Position numbers and translations under genes: made by a program. Of a stretch of 64,000 bases of DNA, positions 37,701-43,888 are shown in pieces (position 1 is the stretch's first letter; every line of letters starts with the position of its first letter). The notes under the pieces are model-generated. The model ran no database searches, was not told the DNA's origin, and saw only the letters and a list, made by a program, of their open reading frames with translations. Source of the stretch: Pelobates cultripes (lineage: Eukaryota > Chordata > Amphibia > Anura > Pelobatidae); assembly GCA_933207985.1 (NCBI GenBank), contig OW240920.1, positions 149,575,826 to 149,639,825 on the forward strand, read 5' to 3'.

Positions 37701-40499
37701 TATGGAGCTTTAAAGTTTTGACCGACCACACAGGCATACTGGCCGAAAATAGTTCCATAAGTTTTGGCCTTGTGGTCAGTCCCCGTTCGTGCGCTGAAAA
37801 AGCACGAAAATCCTGCCATCCGCATATAATTTGGTGTTCGCTGGAATCCCCATACACAATATATCCTTTCTACCGAACGGCCGATCGTTCGGTAGTTTCA
37901 GCATGAAATTACGTTGGTATGGAGGTCTCAGCGGTGTTCGCCTACTCGAGTGTCCGTTTTTAGTTCCAGACACTCGATGGCAAATCACCGCTGTTCGTGC
38001 GTAAGATGGCCGCGAACATGTGACAAGTCCCGAAATGGCGGCCACCTAGATTTTACACAAAGGATTCGTGCAGTATCATGCGAACGGTATATGCCGGTCT
38101 GGGAGGTAAAATACCAATTAACTACACAGCAGGGTGGTCCGGTGTTCGGCAGTTTGCATTCGTTTTTAGTGTATAACAATCCACATACACAGGCAAGTAT
38201 GTTCTTTTGTATTCCCAGGCTTATGTATTGTTAAATATGTCCAGGCAGAGATTATAGTTCTGTTACACCTACCCTAGCCCTACCTCTAACCCTACTCCTA
38301 AACTAACCCTACCCCTAACCATACTCCTTAACCAACCCTAACCTAATCCTAGCTCTAACCCTACACTTACCCCAATTTCCGAAGTCCCGAATTTCAGAAT
38401 GCCGAACCGAATATTTTTCCAATGCACATCCCTACCAAGTAGATCACATCCACTGCAACACCCTGATCTATACTTCTACTTACTTTTCCGTAGAATGCAA
38501 TTAGGTTAGTTTGACATGACCGATGTTTCATAAAACCATGTTGATTAATTCTAATAACAAAGTTCTTCCCAATGAATTCTTGAATATGATCCCTTAATAA
38601 CCCTTCAAATAATTTCCCAGTCACATAAATTAAGCTCACAGGTCTATAAGTTCCAGGCAAGGATTTTGAACCCTTTTTGAATATAGGAACCACATCTGCC
38701 TTCCTCCAATCCTCTGGTATAATTCCTGAAAGAAAAGAATCTTTAAAGATTAAATACAGAGGTTCACTTATTTCCCCACTTAGCTCCTTAAGTACTCATG
38801 GGTGAATACTATCAGGCCCTGTGATTTATTCAGTACAAATGTAATATAGGAGGTGTGTAAGCGTGTGAGCTATGAAGGAGTCTGGCAGGGCATACAGTGA
38901 CACACCAACTGCTGGGGGTTTGTGTGGGGGTTCAGTACATGAATGGAAACCATTGAACCGATTTCTAGAAGTTACATTAAACGAAGTACATTTTGTTTCC
39001 AGGTTGATTACACCAACCCAAATTCATATATCAATGTGATCATCGGTCTTTCAACCTTCCTGTCTTTCTATGGGTATCTGCTTTTCTACAAAGTCACCAA
39101 GAAGTCTCTGGAGGGTTATAGTCCACGCTCCAAATTTATCTGCATCACGCTGGTGCTGTTTCTGTGTGGCTTGCAGAATGGAATACTGGAGACTATGGCG
39201 GCACTCGGTGCCATCCCCTGCGTGCCACCATTTACTGTGGAGACCCGCTCTCAGAGTAAGTGCCCACTTTGTCTTGTGAGCATGGAACCACATGCCGTGT
39301 AATATCTCGGTGTAAGGCTGGTCCAGCTGGATGGAACAGAGTGCATGGAGGGGAGACTAGGTATAACGTGTGTGTTTGTAATAAATGGCAGGGTAGACAC
39401 TGTACATGATATATTGAGGTAAAAGCTGGGTGTGTGAGTATCGGATGGCAGGGTAGACACTGTACTTGTTATATCGGGGTAAAAGTGGGGTGTGTGAGTA
39501 ACGTATTCCAGGGTAGATGCTGTACGTGTTATATCGAGGTAAAAGCTGGGTGTAGGAGTAACGGATGGCAGGGTAGATGCTGTACATGATGTATCGAGGT
39601 AAAAGCTGGATGTGTGAGTATTGGATGGCAGGGTAGACAGTGTACTTGTTATATCAGGGTAAAAGTGGGGTGTGTGAGTAACGGATGGCAGGGTAGATGC
39701 TGTACATGATATATCGGGGTAAAAGCAGGGTGTGTGAGTAACGTATTTCAGGGTAGATGCTGTACGTGTTATATCGAGGCGAAAGCTGGGTGTGTGAGTA
39801 TTGGATGTGAGGGTAGATGCTGTACATGATATATCGGGGTAAAAGCAGGGTGTGTGAGTAACGGATGGCAGGGTAGACACTATACGTGTTATAGCGAGGT
39901 AAAAGCTGGGTGTAGGAGTAACAGATGGCAGGGTAGACACTGTACATGTTATATCGGGGCAATAGTGCGTGTATATGTAACGGTAGAAGGTGGATAGTCA
40001 TGTATTTATTAACATGTTGATTTTTCCCGCAGCCATCTTTAACTACGCTCTCACCATGGAGATGTTTTTCATCAGCTTATTTGCTCGTTACTGTTTTCGG
40101 AGGGTGGAACCAGGCCCTGACAGAGAATCACTGGGCCCTGAAGGGACCCAGGACAAGTCCTCGCAGACAGCATTTGCTGGCCGCTACAGCCTTTCTGAAG
40201 AGGAGTACACAAACTCCAGTTACATGATGGACAGCGATGAAACACTCTGCCACATTGAACATGCCCCACTGGATAAATATGACTTTCTGCAGCCACAGGA
40301 GGACGTGGCCCCCATAGCTAGGCATTCGACACCCTGGGGACTGCCATTAAATGAGGCCAAAGGTCTGGCAGTAGAAATGGGAAACCTGAGCTCTGCAGGT
40401 GTGATGGACGTGGGTAACAGTACGTCTGCTTCCTCTGGAAAAGGAGTCCTGCAAGTCCAGGCCCAGATTAATTACATTAACGAGGCTACTGTAGTGTAA
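4720..40499 (+). CDS. slc51a-like: Organic solute transporter subunit alpha (SLC51A)-like protein, seven coding exons, 426 aa
   Basis: OST-alpha pairs with OST-beta in the basolateral membrane and moves bile acids and steroid conjugates by facilitated diffusion. Exons: 4720-4786, 7937-8088, 27174-27247, 27565-27720, 32660-32771, 39003-39255 and 40033-40499. Every junction is AG/GT and the total of 1281 nt closes in frame. Hydrophobic spans: about residues 30-46 ([17 protein letters not shown]), 67-84, 158-174, 195-213, 234-252 and 275-290. Family hallmarks are the FGGK motif (115-118), the cysteine cluster at 137-142 before the NIVVNR loop, GLYIPR in exon 3, and the CVPPF..ETRSQ stretch closing exon 6, parallel to CSPPYSSKTRSQ in human SLC51A (from memory). 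The family usually has about 340 residues; here an acidic, serine-rich tail of about 130 residues extends the C-terminus. The human gene is not next to PORCN, so this may be a paralogue. Introns 2, 4 and 5 carry most of the transposons. Confidence 0.85.
4795..6737. repeat. Minisatellite, about 40 bp unit, with embedded inverted units
   Basis: The unit TTTAGTATTTACATGCTGTG / TCCCACGGCCTGGCACTGGG repeats about 47 times in intron 1, starting directly after the exon 1 donor. At about 4982-5040, 5276-5335 and 6077-6138 the unit is inverted (ATGTAAATACTAAACCCAGT), always inside the same flanking context. A higher-order block has therefore been copied at least three times. ACATG and AAATG unit variants, and an ACCTG run at 6410-6660, mark recent local expansions. 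Confidence 0.95.
6738..7850. repeat. Interspersed repeat: one unit of about 400 bp followed by two inverted copies
   Basis: The segment 6738-7145 (GGAGGGAATGCC onwards) reappears as reverse complement from 7169. From 7169 the reverse-complement unit of about 392 bp is tandem: 7169-7560 and 7561-7843 (partial). Shared landmarks are TTCCCTATTAAGGGTTAATA, GGCATTCCCTCCAATGGC and GGAGAGAGCGCAGG. There is no coding content. It looks like a non-autonomous transposon inserted or rearranged several times in intron 1; I cannot name the family. Confidence 0.7.
8096..9395 (-). pseudogene. Tc1/mariner element with broken transposase
   Basis: Inverted ends are visible: ATTGAAAATCAGGTTTATTG near 8130 matches the complement of 9342-9365, and the similarity continues outward (AATTAC..ATGCAAACCCCC against AATTATTCAAACCC). 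On the minus strand there are transposase pieces in different frames: an N-terminal helix-turn-helix part (about 9050-8910, [20 protein letters not shown]), a middle part (8959-8663, [13 protein letters not shown]) and a C-terminal part (8491-8309, [15 protein letters not shown]). Frameshifts make it dead. It starts within 10 bp of the exon 2 splice donor. Between 9396 and 9860 nothing is recognisable. Confidence 0.85.
9875..10258. repeat. Minisatellite, 36 bp unit, about 11 copies
   Basis: The unit is GGGCTCTGGCAGTGAAAGGG followed by TTTAGTATTCTATACA. The GGCAGTG..TTTAGTATT core resembles the GGCACTGGGTTTAGTATT core of the 40-bp array at 4.8-6.7 kb in the same gene, so the two may share an ancestor. 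Sequence 10259-10434 is unremarkable. Confidence 0.95.
10440..11599 (+). mobile_element. Solo LTR of a Ty3/gypsy-like element, 1160 bp, with 5-bp target duplication
   Basis: The sequence begins TGTTACA and ends CGTAACA. It is flanked by the direct repeat GGCGT at 10435-10439 and 11600-11604. Many TACCGAACGG-type motifs recur inside, as in the LTRs at 26046-27105 and 37210-38267, so it is probably a related family. Candidate poly(A) motifs (AATAAA near 11195) suggest plus orientation. No internal region is present, consistent with LTR-LTR recombination. It lies in intron 2 of the SLC51A-like gene. Confidence 0.8.
11892..12956. mobile_element. Nested non-autonomous hAT element carrying a minisatellite, 8-bp target duplication
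   Basis: The ends TAGGTTTGCCACC and, complemented, TAGGGTTGCCACC are inverted. The direct repeat ACTACTCT flanks it at 11884-11891 and 12957-12964. The terminal regions also pair further inward (CTGGTATTTT against CCAGCC..ATACC). The interior is mostly the array listed next plus small palindromes such as CACCACACC/GGTGTGGTG. No coding sequence is present. Confidence 0.85.
12195..12840. repeat. GGGACACTGAGACACTA-type minisatellite with an inverted central block
   Basis: Units of 17-26 bp read GGGGACACTGAGACACTAG on the plus strand from about 12235 to 12460. They read as the complement (TCTCAGTGTCCCCATG) from 12461 to about 12665, and as GGGGACACTG again to 12840. The array can therefore fold on itself. 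It accounts for the low-complexity reading frames on both strands here. Confidence 0.9.
12983..13508. mobile_element. MITE with TTAA-type target site
   Basis: The ends AGGAACACTATAG and, complemented, AGGGACACTATAGTC are inverted. The right side is flanked by TTAA (13509-13512) and the left by TTCA, probably a mutated TTAA. Related copies lie at 33231-34047, 62740-63181 and (one end) near 63694. TTAA targets are typical of piggyBac relatives; the family assignment is inference. Confidence 0.65.
14925..15690. repeat. Left-arm minisatellite of the foldback element, about 60 bp unit
   Basis: The unit is GGGGGACCTATTGTCCTCCC, then CCTGGCCCCCACCCCTGAGC, then GGTGGGTGGGGGCCCTAAAT and ACCAATAAG; there are about 12 copies. 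Each unit is itself nearly self-complementary (GACCTATTGTCC; GGTGGGTGGGGGCC against GGCCCCCACCCC). The strand carries long G and C runs, with G-quadruplex potential. Confidence 0.9.
16942..20014 (-). pseudogene. L1 ORF2 (endonuclease-reverse transcriptase), multiply broken
   Basis: The start ATG at 20014-20012 opens an apurinic-type endonuclease with SLNVRGLN and [10 protein letters not shown], stopped after 55 codons. A GDFN motif appears near 19610 in another frame. Reverse transcriptase pieces: 19285-19028 ([18 protein letters not shown]), 18777-18313 ([20 protein letters not shown], with FEDN where the catalytic FADD is expected) and 18344-17721. The C-terminal part, 17580-16942, contains a [13 protein letters not shown] zinc-knuckle-like motif typical of L1/Tx1. 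Frameshifts, stops and the altered catalytic motif make it inactive. Confidence 0.8.
20688..21644 (-). pseudogene. L1 ORF1 (RNA-binding protein with coiled coil), split by a stop
   Basis: Reading from 21644 down, the first 136 codons start [12 protein letters not shown] and end in a leucine/glutamate heptad-rich coiled coil (EELTARLENSF-like, then [23 protein letters not shown]). A stop follows near 21234. From 21212 to 20688 comes the RRM/C-terminal part, with [34 protein letters not shown] and [16 protein letters not shown]. This is the layout of vertebrate L1 and Tx1 ORF1 proteins, which trimerise and coat the element RNA. It is interrupted, so probably not translated whole. Confidence 0.8.
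21790..22800. repeat. Right-arm minisatellite of the foldback element (inverted relative to the left arm)
   Basis: The same unit as the left arm occurs in reverse complement: GGGCCCCCACCCGCCGCTCA, GGGGTGGGGGCCAGGGGG, AGGACAATAGGTCCCCCCC, TTATTGATATTTA. A 125-bp block is duplicated nearly exactly (about 22497-22620 and 22618-22745), showing recent expansion. Confidence 0.9.
23468..24943 (-). pseudogene. Protease-integrase part of Pol, frameshifted and truncated
   Basis: Pieces on the minus strand are 24747-24442 ([16 protein letters not shown], retropepsin with DTG), 24246-23965 (integrase HHCC zinc domain: H..H..C..C in [13 protein letters not shown] and CSTCDVCQ) and 23968-23468 (core domain: [29 protein letters not shown] carrying the D, D and E). 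The C-terminal integrase, RT and RNase H are missing because the frame runs into LTR sequence. Several frameshifts are present. Confidence 0.85.
24738..25997 (-). CDS. Gag protein of Gmr1-like retrotransposon, intact 419-codon frame
   Basis: The reading frame starts [20 protein letters not shown] just after the primer site. The N-terminal half is charged and proline-rich. The capsid-like part (about residues 130-290) has [39 protein letters not shown] and [12 protein letters not shown], matching the gag of the plus-strand element at 44541-45257. A CCHC-like zinc knuckle ([14 protein letters not shown]) lies near residue 350. Gag packages the element RNA. The frame is uninterrupted, unusual among the retroelements here, although the rest of the element is deleted. 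Protease continues in another frame. Confidence 0.8.
   Translation of the reverse strand: MESQYARLKRPTLKDLLETRERSASNRPRRELIADLLELDEMDRSMEVAEQPIPAGEEDEVTSIVQRRLTMYPATATSVELIERLFLEVKVEVREKRGYEIEMVRAKQPIIQTAPTPPPAPAAKKVPFTAFKNFVESEEEIDGYLADFERQCSLHQVAPEQWVTILSGKLSGKASEAFRALTPEDILQYQRVKEALLTRYAVTPETYRRRFLESKKKAVDSHMEWANRMQRVASHWVHGCNANTGEEVLQLFLLEHFFQDLPADLQDWIRDRRTANLNEAARLADEYAETRKVSQGTPRPAHKVEPRTSTSNPRPEFRAPVPPGPPRSQGSNNYPRDSSRITCHPCINTGHIARYCPLGSASNNNWRRPAPNKEVTSPCPSAAHCLEAETGPEECLGILYEADKQPPQTTANIIGRRCA
26027..26044 (-). promoter_or_regulatory. Primer binding site complementary to tRNA-Leu
   Basis: On the minus strand TGGTGGCAGCGGTGGGAT begins two bases after the LTR end. It is complementary to the 3' end of vertebrate tRNA-Leu of the AAG/TAG type including CCA (recalled sequence). 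Confidence 0.75.
26046..27105 (-). repeat. 5' LTR of the minus-strand gypsy element
   Basis: It is 1060 bp, with TGTTAC..GTTACA ends. It is nearly the same sequence as the solo LTR at 37210-38267 and as the LTR remnant at 23267-23467. A perfect inverted motif, CTACCGAACGG/CCGTTCGGTAG-like, lies near 26709-26733. Confidence 0.9.
27285..27555. repeat. Minisatellite, about 26 bp unit, upstream of exon 4
   Basis: The unit CCACACTCACTGCTCCTCCA CAACAA, with CCCATG and CCCCTC variants, repeats about 10 times. It fills almost the whole 317-bp intron 3 and leads straight into the exon 4 acceptor (CTCACTCTGTTTCAG). Its pyrimidine-rich units resemble acceptor tracts. Confidence 0.95.
27721..28146. repeat. 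30-bp minisatellite starting exactly at the exon 4 splice donor
   Basis: The unit GTGAGAAACCTGTAGCTAAG TGTCCACAGT repeats 14 times. The first unit is the exon 4 donor itself (AACAG|GTGAGAAAG), and every later unit restores CAGTGTGAGAAA. The variant at 28016-28026 reads CAGGGTGAGAA. Units alternate AAGCTG/AACCTG and TACG/TAAG. Confidence 0.95.
28248..29635 (-). mobile_element. Tc1/mariner element, degenerate transposase
   Basis: The left end CAGTTGTGCTCAAAAGTTTG and the right end TTTTGAGGACAGCTG are inverted, flanked by TA. On the minus strand, 28700-28620 encodes a [17 protein letters not shown] stretch, the C-terminal catalytic region of Tc1 transposases, with other short fragments. No long frame remains. 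It lies in intron 4. Confidence 0.85.
29910..31282 (+). mobile_element. Tc1/mariner element with TA target duplication
   Basis: The ends CAGGGAGTGCAGAATTATTA and, complemented, the identical start are near-perfect inverted repeats, flanked by TA at 29908-29909 and 31283-31284. A second copy of the CATAATTATTAGGCAA motif lies inside each end (about 30091-30106 and 31076-31091), as in elements with double repeats. A 100-base assembly gap (30508-30607) lies in its coding region. I recognise these ends as those of a family widespread in fishes and amphibians (recalled). Confidence 0.95.
30128..30960 (+). pseudogene. Tc1/mariner transposase, frameshifted, with gap
   Basis: ATG at 30128 starts [16 protein letters not shown], but the frame stops within 26 codons near 30205. 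The helix-turn-helix part continues in another frame (30285 on: [32 protein letters not shown]). After the gap, 30637-30960 encodes the catalytic end with QDNAPSHAS and [12 protein letters not shown] (D and D/E residues) and ends in TGA. The 100 N are probably a gap of arbitrary size, so the true length is unknown. Confidence 0.85.
32797..32935 (-). mobile_element. 3'-end fragment of a CR1-like LINE
   Basis: Reverse-complemented it reads like 36755-36815: ATGGTTCTTATCTGCCGTCA, then ATTCTATGTTTCTATG. It lies 25 bp after the exon 5 donor. Confidence 0.7.
33231..34047. mobile_element. TTAA-flanked MITE with a second MITE inside
   Basis: The ends AGGAACACTATA and (complement) AGGGACACTATAGTC are flanked by TTAA at 33227-33230 and 34048-34051. 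It shares about 450 bp with the copy at 12983-13508. Inside, 33745-33989 has its own inverted ends (AGCGTCACTGTCAT and ATGACAGTGCCTCT) with TTAA and TTCA flanks. Confidence 0.75.
35200..36816 (+). pseudogene. CR1-like LINE, 5'-truncated, reverse transcriptase nearly complete
   Basis: One open frame from about 35205 to 36116 encodes reverse transcriptase: [91 protein letters not shown] and the catalytic FADDTKI. It is broken by a stop at 36114; more ORF2 C-terminus follows in another frame (36132-36419, [17 protein letters not shown]). The 3' end carries TTCTATG repeats (36795-36815). The upstream codons 35022-35200 belong to the host element. Few disruptions mean it is the youngest LINE in the window. 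Confidence 0.85.
36830..38375. repeat. Irregular CCCTAA-type (telomere-like) repeat, split by a solo LTR
   Basis: The blocks 36830-37209 and 38268-38375 consist of CCCTAACCCTACC-like units with variants CCTAAC, CCACTAG and ACCATAA. They flank the LTR at 37210-38267. The irregular units, and their position inside a transposon, argue against a telomere or an ordinary interstitial telomere. Confidence 0.85.
37210..38267 (-). mobile_element. Solo LTR of the same gypsy family as 26046-27105, with 5-bp target duplication
   Basis: It is colinear with 26046-27105 over its full 1058 bp with few differences. It is flanked by CCTAC at 37205-37209 and 38268-38272; the surrounding CCCTAC-like repeat weakens the significance of that match. 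The left terminus has decayed to TTTAACGG. Confidence 0.9.
39350..39965. repeat. Minisatellite, about 60 bp unit, about 10 copies, in intron 6
   Basis: The unit GGCAGGGTAGATGCTGTACA, TGATATATCGAGGTAAAAGC, TGGGTGTGTGAGTAACGGAT repeats, with GTGTTATATC and ATTCC/TTTCA variants recurring in a fixed order that suggests a two-unit higher-order repeat. Confidence 0.95.
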
Positions 40500-40559
40500 G
40501 TGCAGGGAGGGACCAGCTCCATATTAGTCCATGTAATGCCTGGCATGGAGTTATAACCC

Positions 40560-41512
40560 AATTTATTCAAAATCCTCACTGCCCCTATACCAGACCTCCC
40601 TGGTACACCACCCTCCACCCCTCAGTACCTCTATACCAAACCTCGCTGACACCCCACACTCCTGCCCTCAGTGCCTCTATACCAGACCTCCCTGGTACAC
40701 CACACTCCAGCCCTCACTGCCCCTATACTAGACCTCGCGGACACCCCACACTCCTGCCCTCAGTGCCTCTATACCAGACCTCCCTGGTACACCACACTCC
40801 AGCCCTCACTGCCCCTATACCAGACCTCGCGGACACCCCACACTCCTGATCTCAGTGCCTCTATACTAGACCTCCCTGGTACACCACACTCCAGCCCTCA
40901 CTGCCCCTATACCAGACCTCACGGACACCCCACACTCCTCCCTCAGTGCCCTTATACCAGACCTCCCTGGTACACCACACTCCAGCCCTCACTGCCCCTA
41001 TACCAGACCTCGGACACCCCACACTCCTGCCCTCAGTGCCTCTATACCAGACCTCCCTGGTACACCACACTCCAGCCCTCACTGCCCCTATACCAGACCT
41101 CGCGGACACCCCACACTCCTGCCCTCAGTGCCCTTATACCAGACCTTCCTGGTACACCACCCTCCAGCCCTCGGTGCCTCTATACCAGACCTCCCTGGTA
41201 CACCACACTCCTGCCCTCACTGCCCCTATACCAGACCTCACGGACACCCCACACTCCTTCCCTCAGTGCCCTTATACCAGACCTCCCTGGTACACCACCC
41301 TCCAGCCCTCAGTGCCTCTATACCAGACCTCGCTGACACCCCACACTCCTGCCCTCAGTGCCTCTATACCAGACCTCCCTGGTACACCACACACCAGCCC
41401 TCACTGCCCCTATACCAGACCTCGCGGACACCCCACACTCCTGACCTTAGTGCCCTTATACCAGACCTCCCTGTTATACCACCCTCCAGCCCTCAGTGCC
41501 TCTATACCAGAC
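40560..41512. repeat. Minisatellite, 46-bp units in a two-unit higher order, 3' of the SLC51A-like stop
   Basis: CTATACCAGACCTCCCTGGT ACACCACACTCCAGCCCTCA alternates with CTATACCAGACCTCGCGGAC ACCCCACACTCCTGCCCTCA. It starts about 60 bp after the stop codon, so it lies in the 3' UTR or just beyond. A remnant beyond the gypsy element (51565-51745) shows the element landed in this array. Confidence 0.95.
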
Positions 41513-42019
41513 TGTGGCAGAAGCAGCCACAAGAGACTTTTGCATTGATTATTGCCTGTATTTGAACTGTATGTTATTTGAGCATAGTGGATTTTATTAG
41601 ACTGGTTCTGGCCCTTTAAATGCTCTGACAAAGGATCTGCAGTTTTGCTATGCACTTCGGATGCAGAGTGTGAAGAAAAACCCTGTTTTATGGACTTAGT
41701 TTGACTGTTTTATTCCCCTCCCTCCTAGAACACCAGCTTAAAAACCCTTAATAACTGTCATATTTCCAAACGCTGTCTGTCTTTAACTGTCAGTTTGTTT
41801 TCCTCTGTGGAGGGGTTGTTTTGCTGCGTGAGTGCTGTTGCTTTGTGTGCTCATTAAACAGACCTGCTTGACCCTTTCTTGAAGCCTTGGCTCATGCTTG
41901 GGGGATGGGATAAGTCTGCAGTGCTGATGGTGTCGGTTGGAGTGCTTGAAGTCCTCGGCAAGCACTAGGAGCATCGATTGACGGAGGTACTCGGTCGGAG
42001 TGCCAGCGGGTCCGTCACA
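41513..42019 (+). repeat. Duplicated gypsy 5' LTR (copy 1)
   Basis: It starts TGTGGCAGAAGC and ends GTCACA, 507 bp. It is followed by the primer site and the first 470 bp of leader and gag, ending at the duplication junction. It is almost identical to the LTR at 43889-44389, which lacks a TCTGTCTT stretch. Confidence 0.9.
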
Positions 42020-42495
42020 ATTGGTGGCAGCGACGGGATTCAAACCTCACAGCAGACCATTGTTCGGCAGTTACAGCCATTTGGGAAATTTGCTATTTCG
42101 TATGGAACCGAAAGGAAAGGGTATGTGAATATACCCGAACGGATAGTGAACGGGGACAGACTATACCAACCTGAAACGGGCCACGCTAAAAGAACTATTG
42201 GAAGCAAGGGGAATTATTGCCAGCAATAAAACCAAAGCTACCCTTATTGCTGAACTCATGGAGGGAGACCGGGCAGCTGCTGCAGCACCTCTTATGGACA
42301 GCACACAGAATGAGTTTGGAAGAGAACTCCAAAGCAGACTGGCCTTTTTCCCAGGTACGCCTCCCACAGAAACCGTGGAAAGGATTATGGCAGATGTCCA
42401 CGAATACATAATGGAAAAGCAGCGGGCAGACCGGAGGTCCAGAGCGGGGTCCCTAATCACACCACACATAGTAACGGGGAAGCCTAAAATCCCGT

Positions 42496-42688
42496 GGCCC
42501 CCATAGCTAGGCATTCGACACCCTGGGGACTGCCATTAAATGAGGCCAAAGGTCTGGCAGTAGAAATGGGAAACCTGAGCTCTGCAGGTGTGATGGACGT
42601 GGGTAACAGTACGTCTGCTTCCTCTGGAAAAGGAGTCCTGCAAGTCCAGGCCCAGATTAATTACATTAACGAGGCTACTGTAGTGTAA
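42496..42688 (+). pseudogene. Duplicated 3' part of SLC51A-like exon 7
   Basis: 64 codons ([20 protein letters not shown] to INEATVV and the stop) are repeated exactly from 40307-40499, without any splice acceptor. The part is fused behind gag sequence (GKPKIP|WPP). It cannot make a transporter. The perfect identity of the copied codons suggests a recent event. Confidence 0.95.
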
Positions 42689-42749
42689 GTGCAGGGAGGG
42701 ACCAGCTCCATATTAGTCCATGTAATGCCTGGCATGGAGTTATAACCCA

Positions 42750-43888
42750 ATTTATTCAAAATCCTCACTGCCCCTATACCAGACCTCCCTGGTACACCAC
42801 CCTCCACCCCTCAGTACCTCTATACCAAACCTCGCTGACACCCCACACTCCTGCCCTCAGTGCCTCTATACCAGACCTCCCTGGTACACCACACTCCAGC
42901 CCTCACTGCCCCTATACTAGACCTCGCGGACACCCCACACTCCTACCCTCAGTGCCCTTATACCAGACCTCCCTGGTACACCACACTCCAGCCCTCACTG
43001 CCCCTATACCAGACCTCGCGGACACCCCACACTCCTGATCTCAGTGCCTCTATACCAGACCTCCCTGGTACACCACACTCCAGCCCTCACTGCCCCTATA
43101 CCAGACCTCGCGGACACCCCACACTCCTGCCCTCAGTGCCTCTATACCAGACCTCCCTGGTACACCACACTCCAGCCCTCACTGCCCCTATACCAGACCT
43201 ATCGGACACCCCACACTCCTGCCCTCAGTGCCTCTATACCAGACCTCCCTGGTACACCACACTCCAGCCCTCACTGCCCCTATACCAGACCTCGCGGACA
43301 CCCCACACTCCTGATCTCAGTGCCTCTATACTAGACCTCCCTGGTACACCACACTCCAGCCCTCACTGCCCCTATACCAGACCTCGCGGACACCCCACAC
43401 TCCTGCCCTCAGTGCCTCTATACCAGACCTCCCTGGTACACCACACTCCAGCCCTCACTGCCCCTATACCAGACCTATCGGACACCCCACACTCCTGCCC
43501 TCAGTGCCTCTATACCAGACCTCCCTGGTACACCACCCTCCAGCCCTCAGTACCTCTATACCAAACCTCGCTGACACCCCACACTCCTGCCCTCAGTGCC
43601 TCTATACCAGACCTCCCTGGTACACCACACTCCAGCCCTCACTGCCCCTATACTAGACCTCGCGGACACCCCACACTCCTACCCTCAGTGCCCTTATACC
43701 AGACCTCCCTGTTATACCACCCTCCAGCCCTCAGTGCCTCTATACCAGACCTCGCGGACACCCCACACTCCTACCCTCAGTGCCCTTATACCAGACCTCC
43801 CTGTTATACCACCCTCCTGCCCTCAGTGCCTCTATACCAGACCTCGCTGACACCCCACACTCCTGCCCTCAGTGCCTCTATACCAGAC
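42750..43888. repeat. Second copy of the 46-bp minisatellite, expanded
   Basis: It is the same dimeric unit as 40560-41512 but about 190 bp longer, with internally repeated blocks (e.g. GACCTATCGGACACC twice, at about 43197 and 43480). The length change therefore came after the duplication. It produces a 354-codon low-complexity frame that is not a gene. Confidence 0.95.

Larger units (their letters stand above)
35050..38434. mobile_element. Second foldback hAT-like element, satellite arms, 8-bp target duplication
   Basis: The ends TCAATATGTACAATTCATTT and (complement) TAGGGATGTGCATTGGAAAA match those of the 14735-23124 element. CCAAGTAG flanks it at 35042-35049 and 38435-38442. The left arm is G-rich (GGGTTGGGGGTAAGGGTAGG) and the right arm C-rich (CCCTAACCC); they meet near 36855 as an inverted repeat. 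A plus-strand LINE (35200-36816) and a solo LTR (37210-38267) inserted into the arms later. Confidence 0.8.
32968..38830 (-). pseudogene. CR1-like LINE reverse transcriptase remnant, interrupted by a MITE and a foldback hAT element
   Basis: The minus-strand pieces belong together. 38693-38443 has [36 protein letters not shown] and VDVIYL. 35049-34636 continues with [14 protein letters not shown], the GVP motif and FADDTKL. 34630-34050 and 33230-32968 are the 3' end, finishing in a TAGTTACATAGTTA-type tail. The protein breaks inside the DFAKAF motif exactly where CCAAGTAG was duplicated by the hAT insertion 35050-38434. The MITE 33231-34047 interrupts the 3' part. Several frameshifts (e.g. PRVLFWN for PQGSVLGP) show decay. 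Confidence 0.85.

Noticed and set aside
36830..38375. Chromosome end or true interstitial telomere
   Set aside because: The units are irregular and enclosed in a transposon with an 8-bp target duplication, and genes continue beyond.
39251..39940. 229-codon minus-strand frame
   Set aside because: It lies wholly in the 60-bp minisatellite of intron 6.
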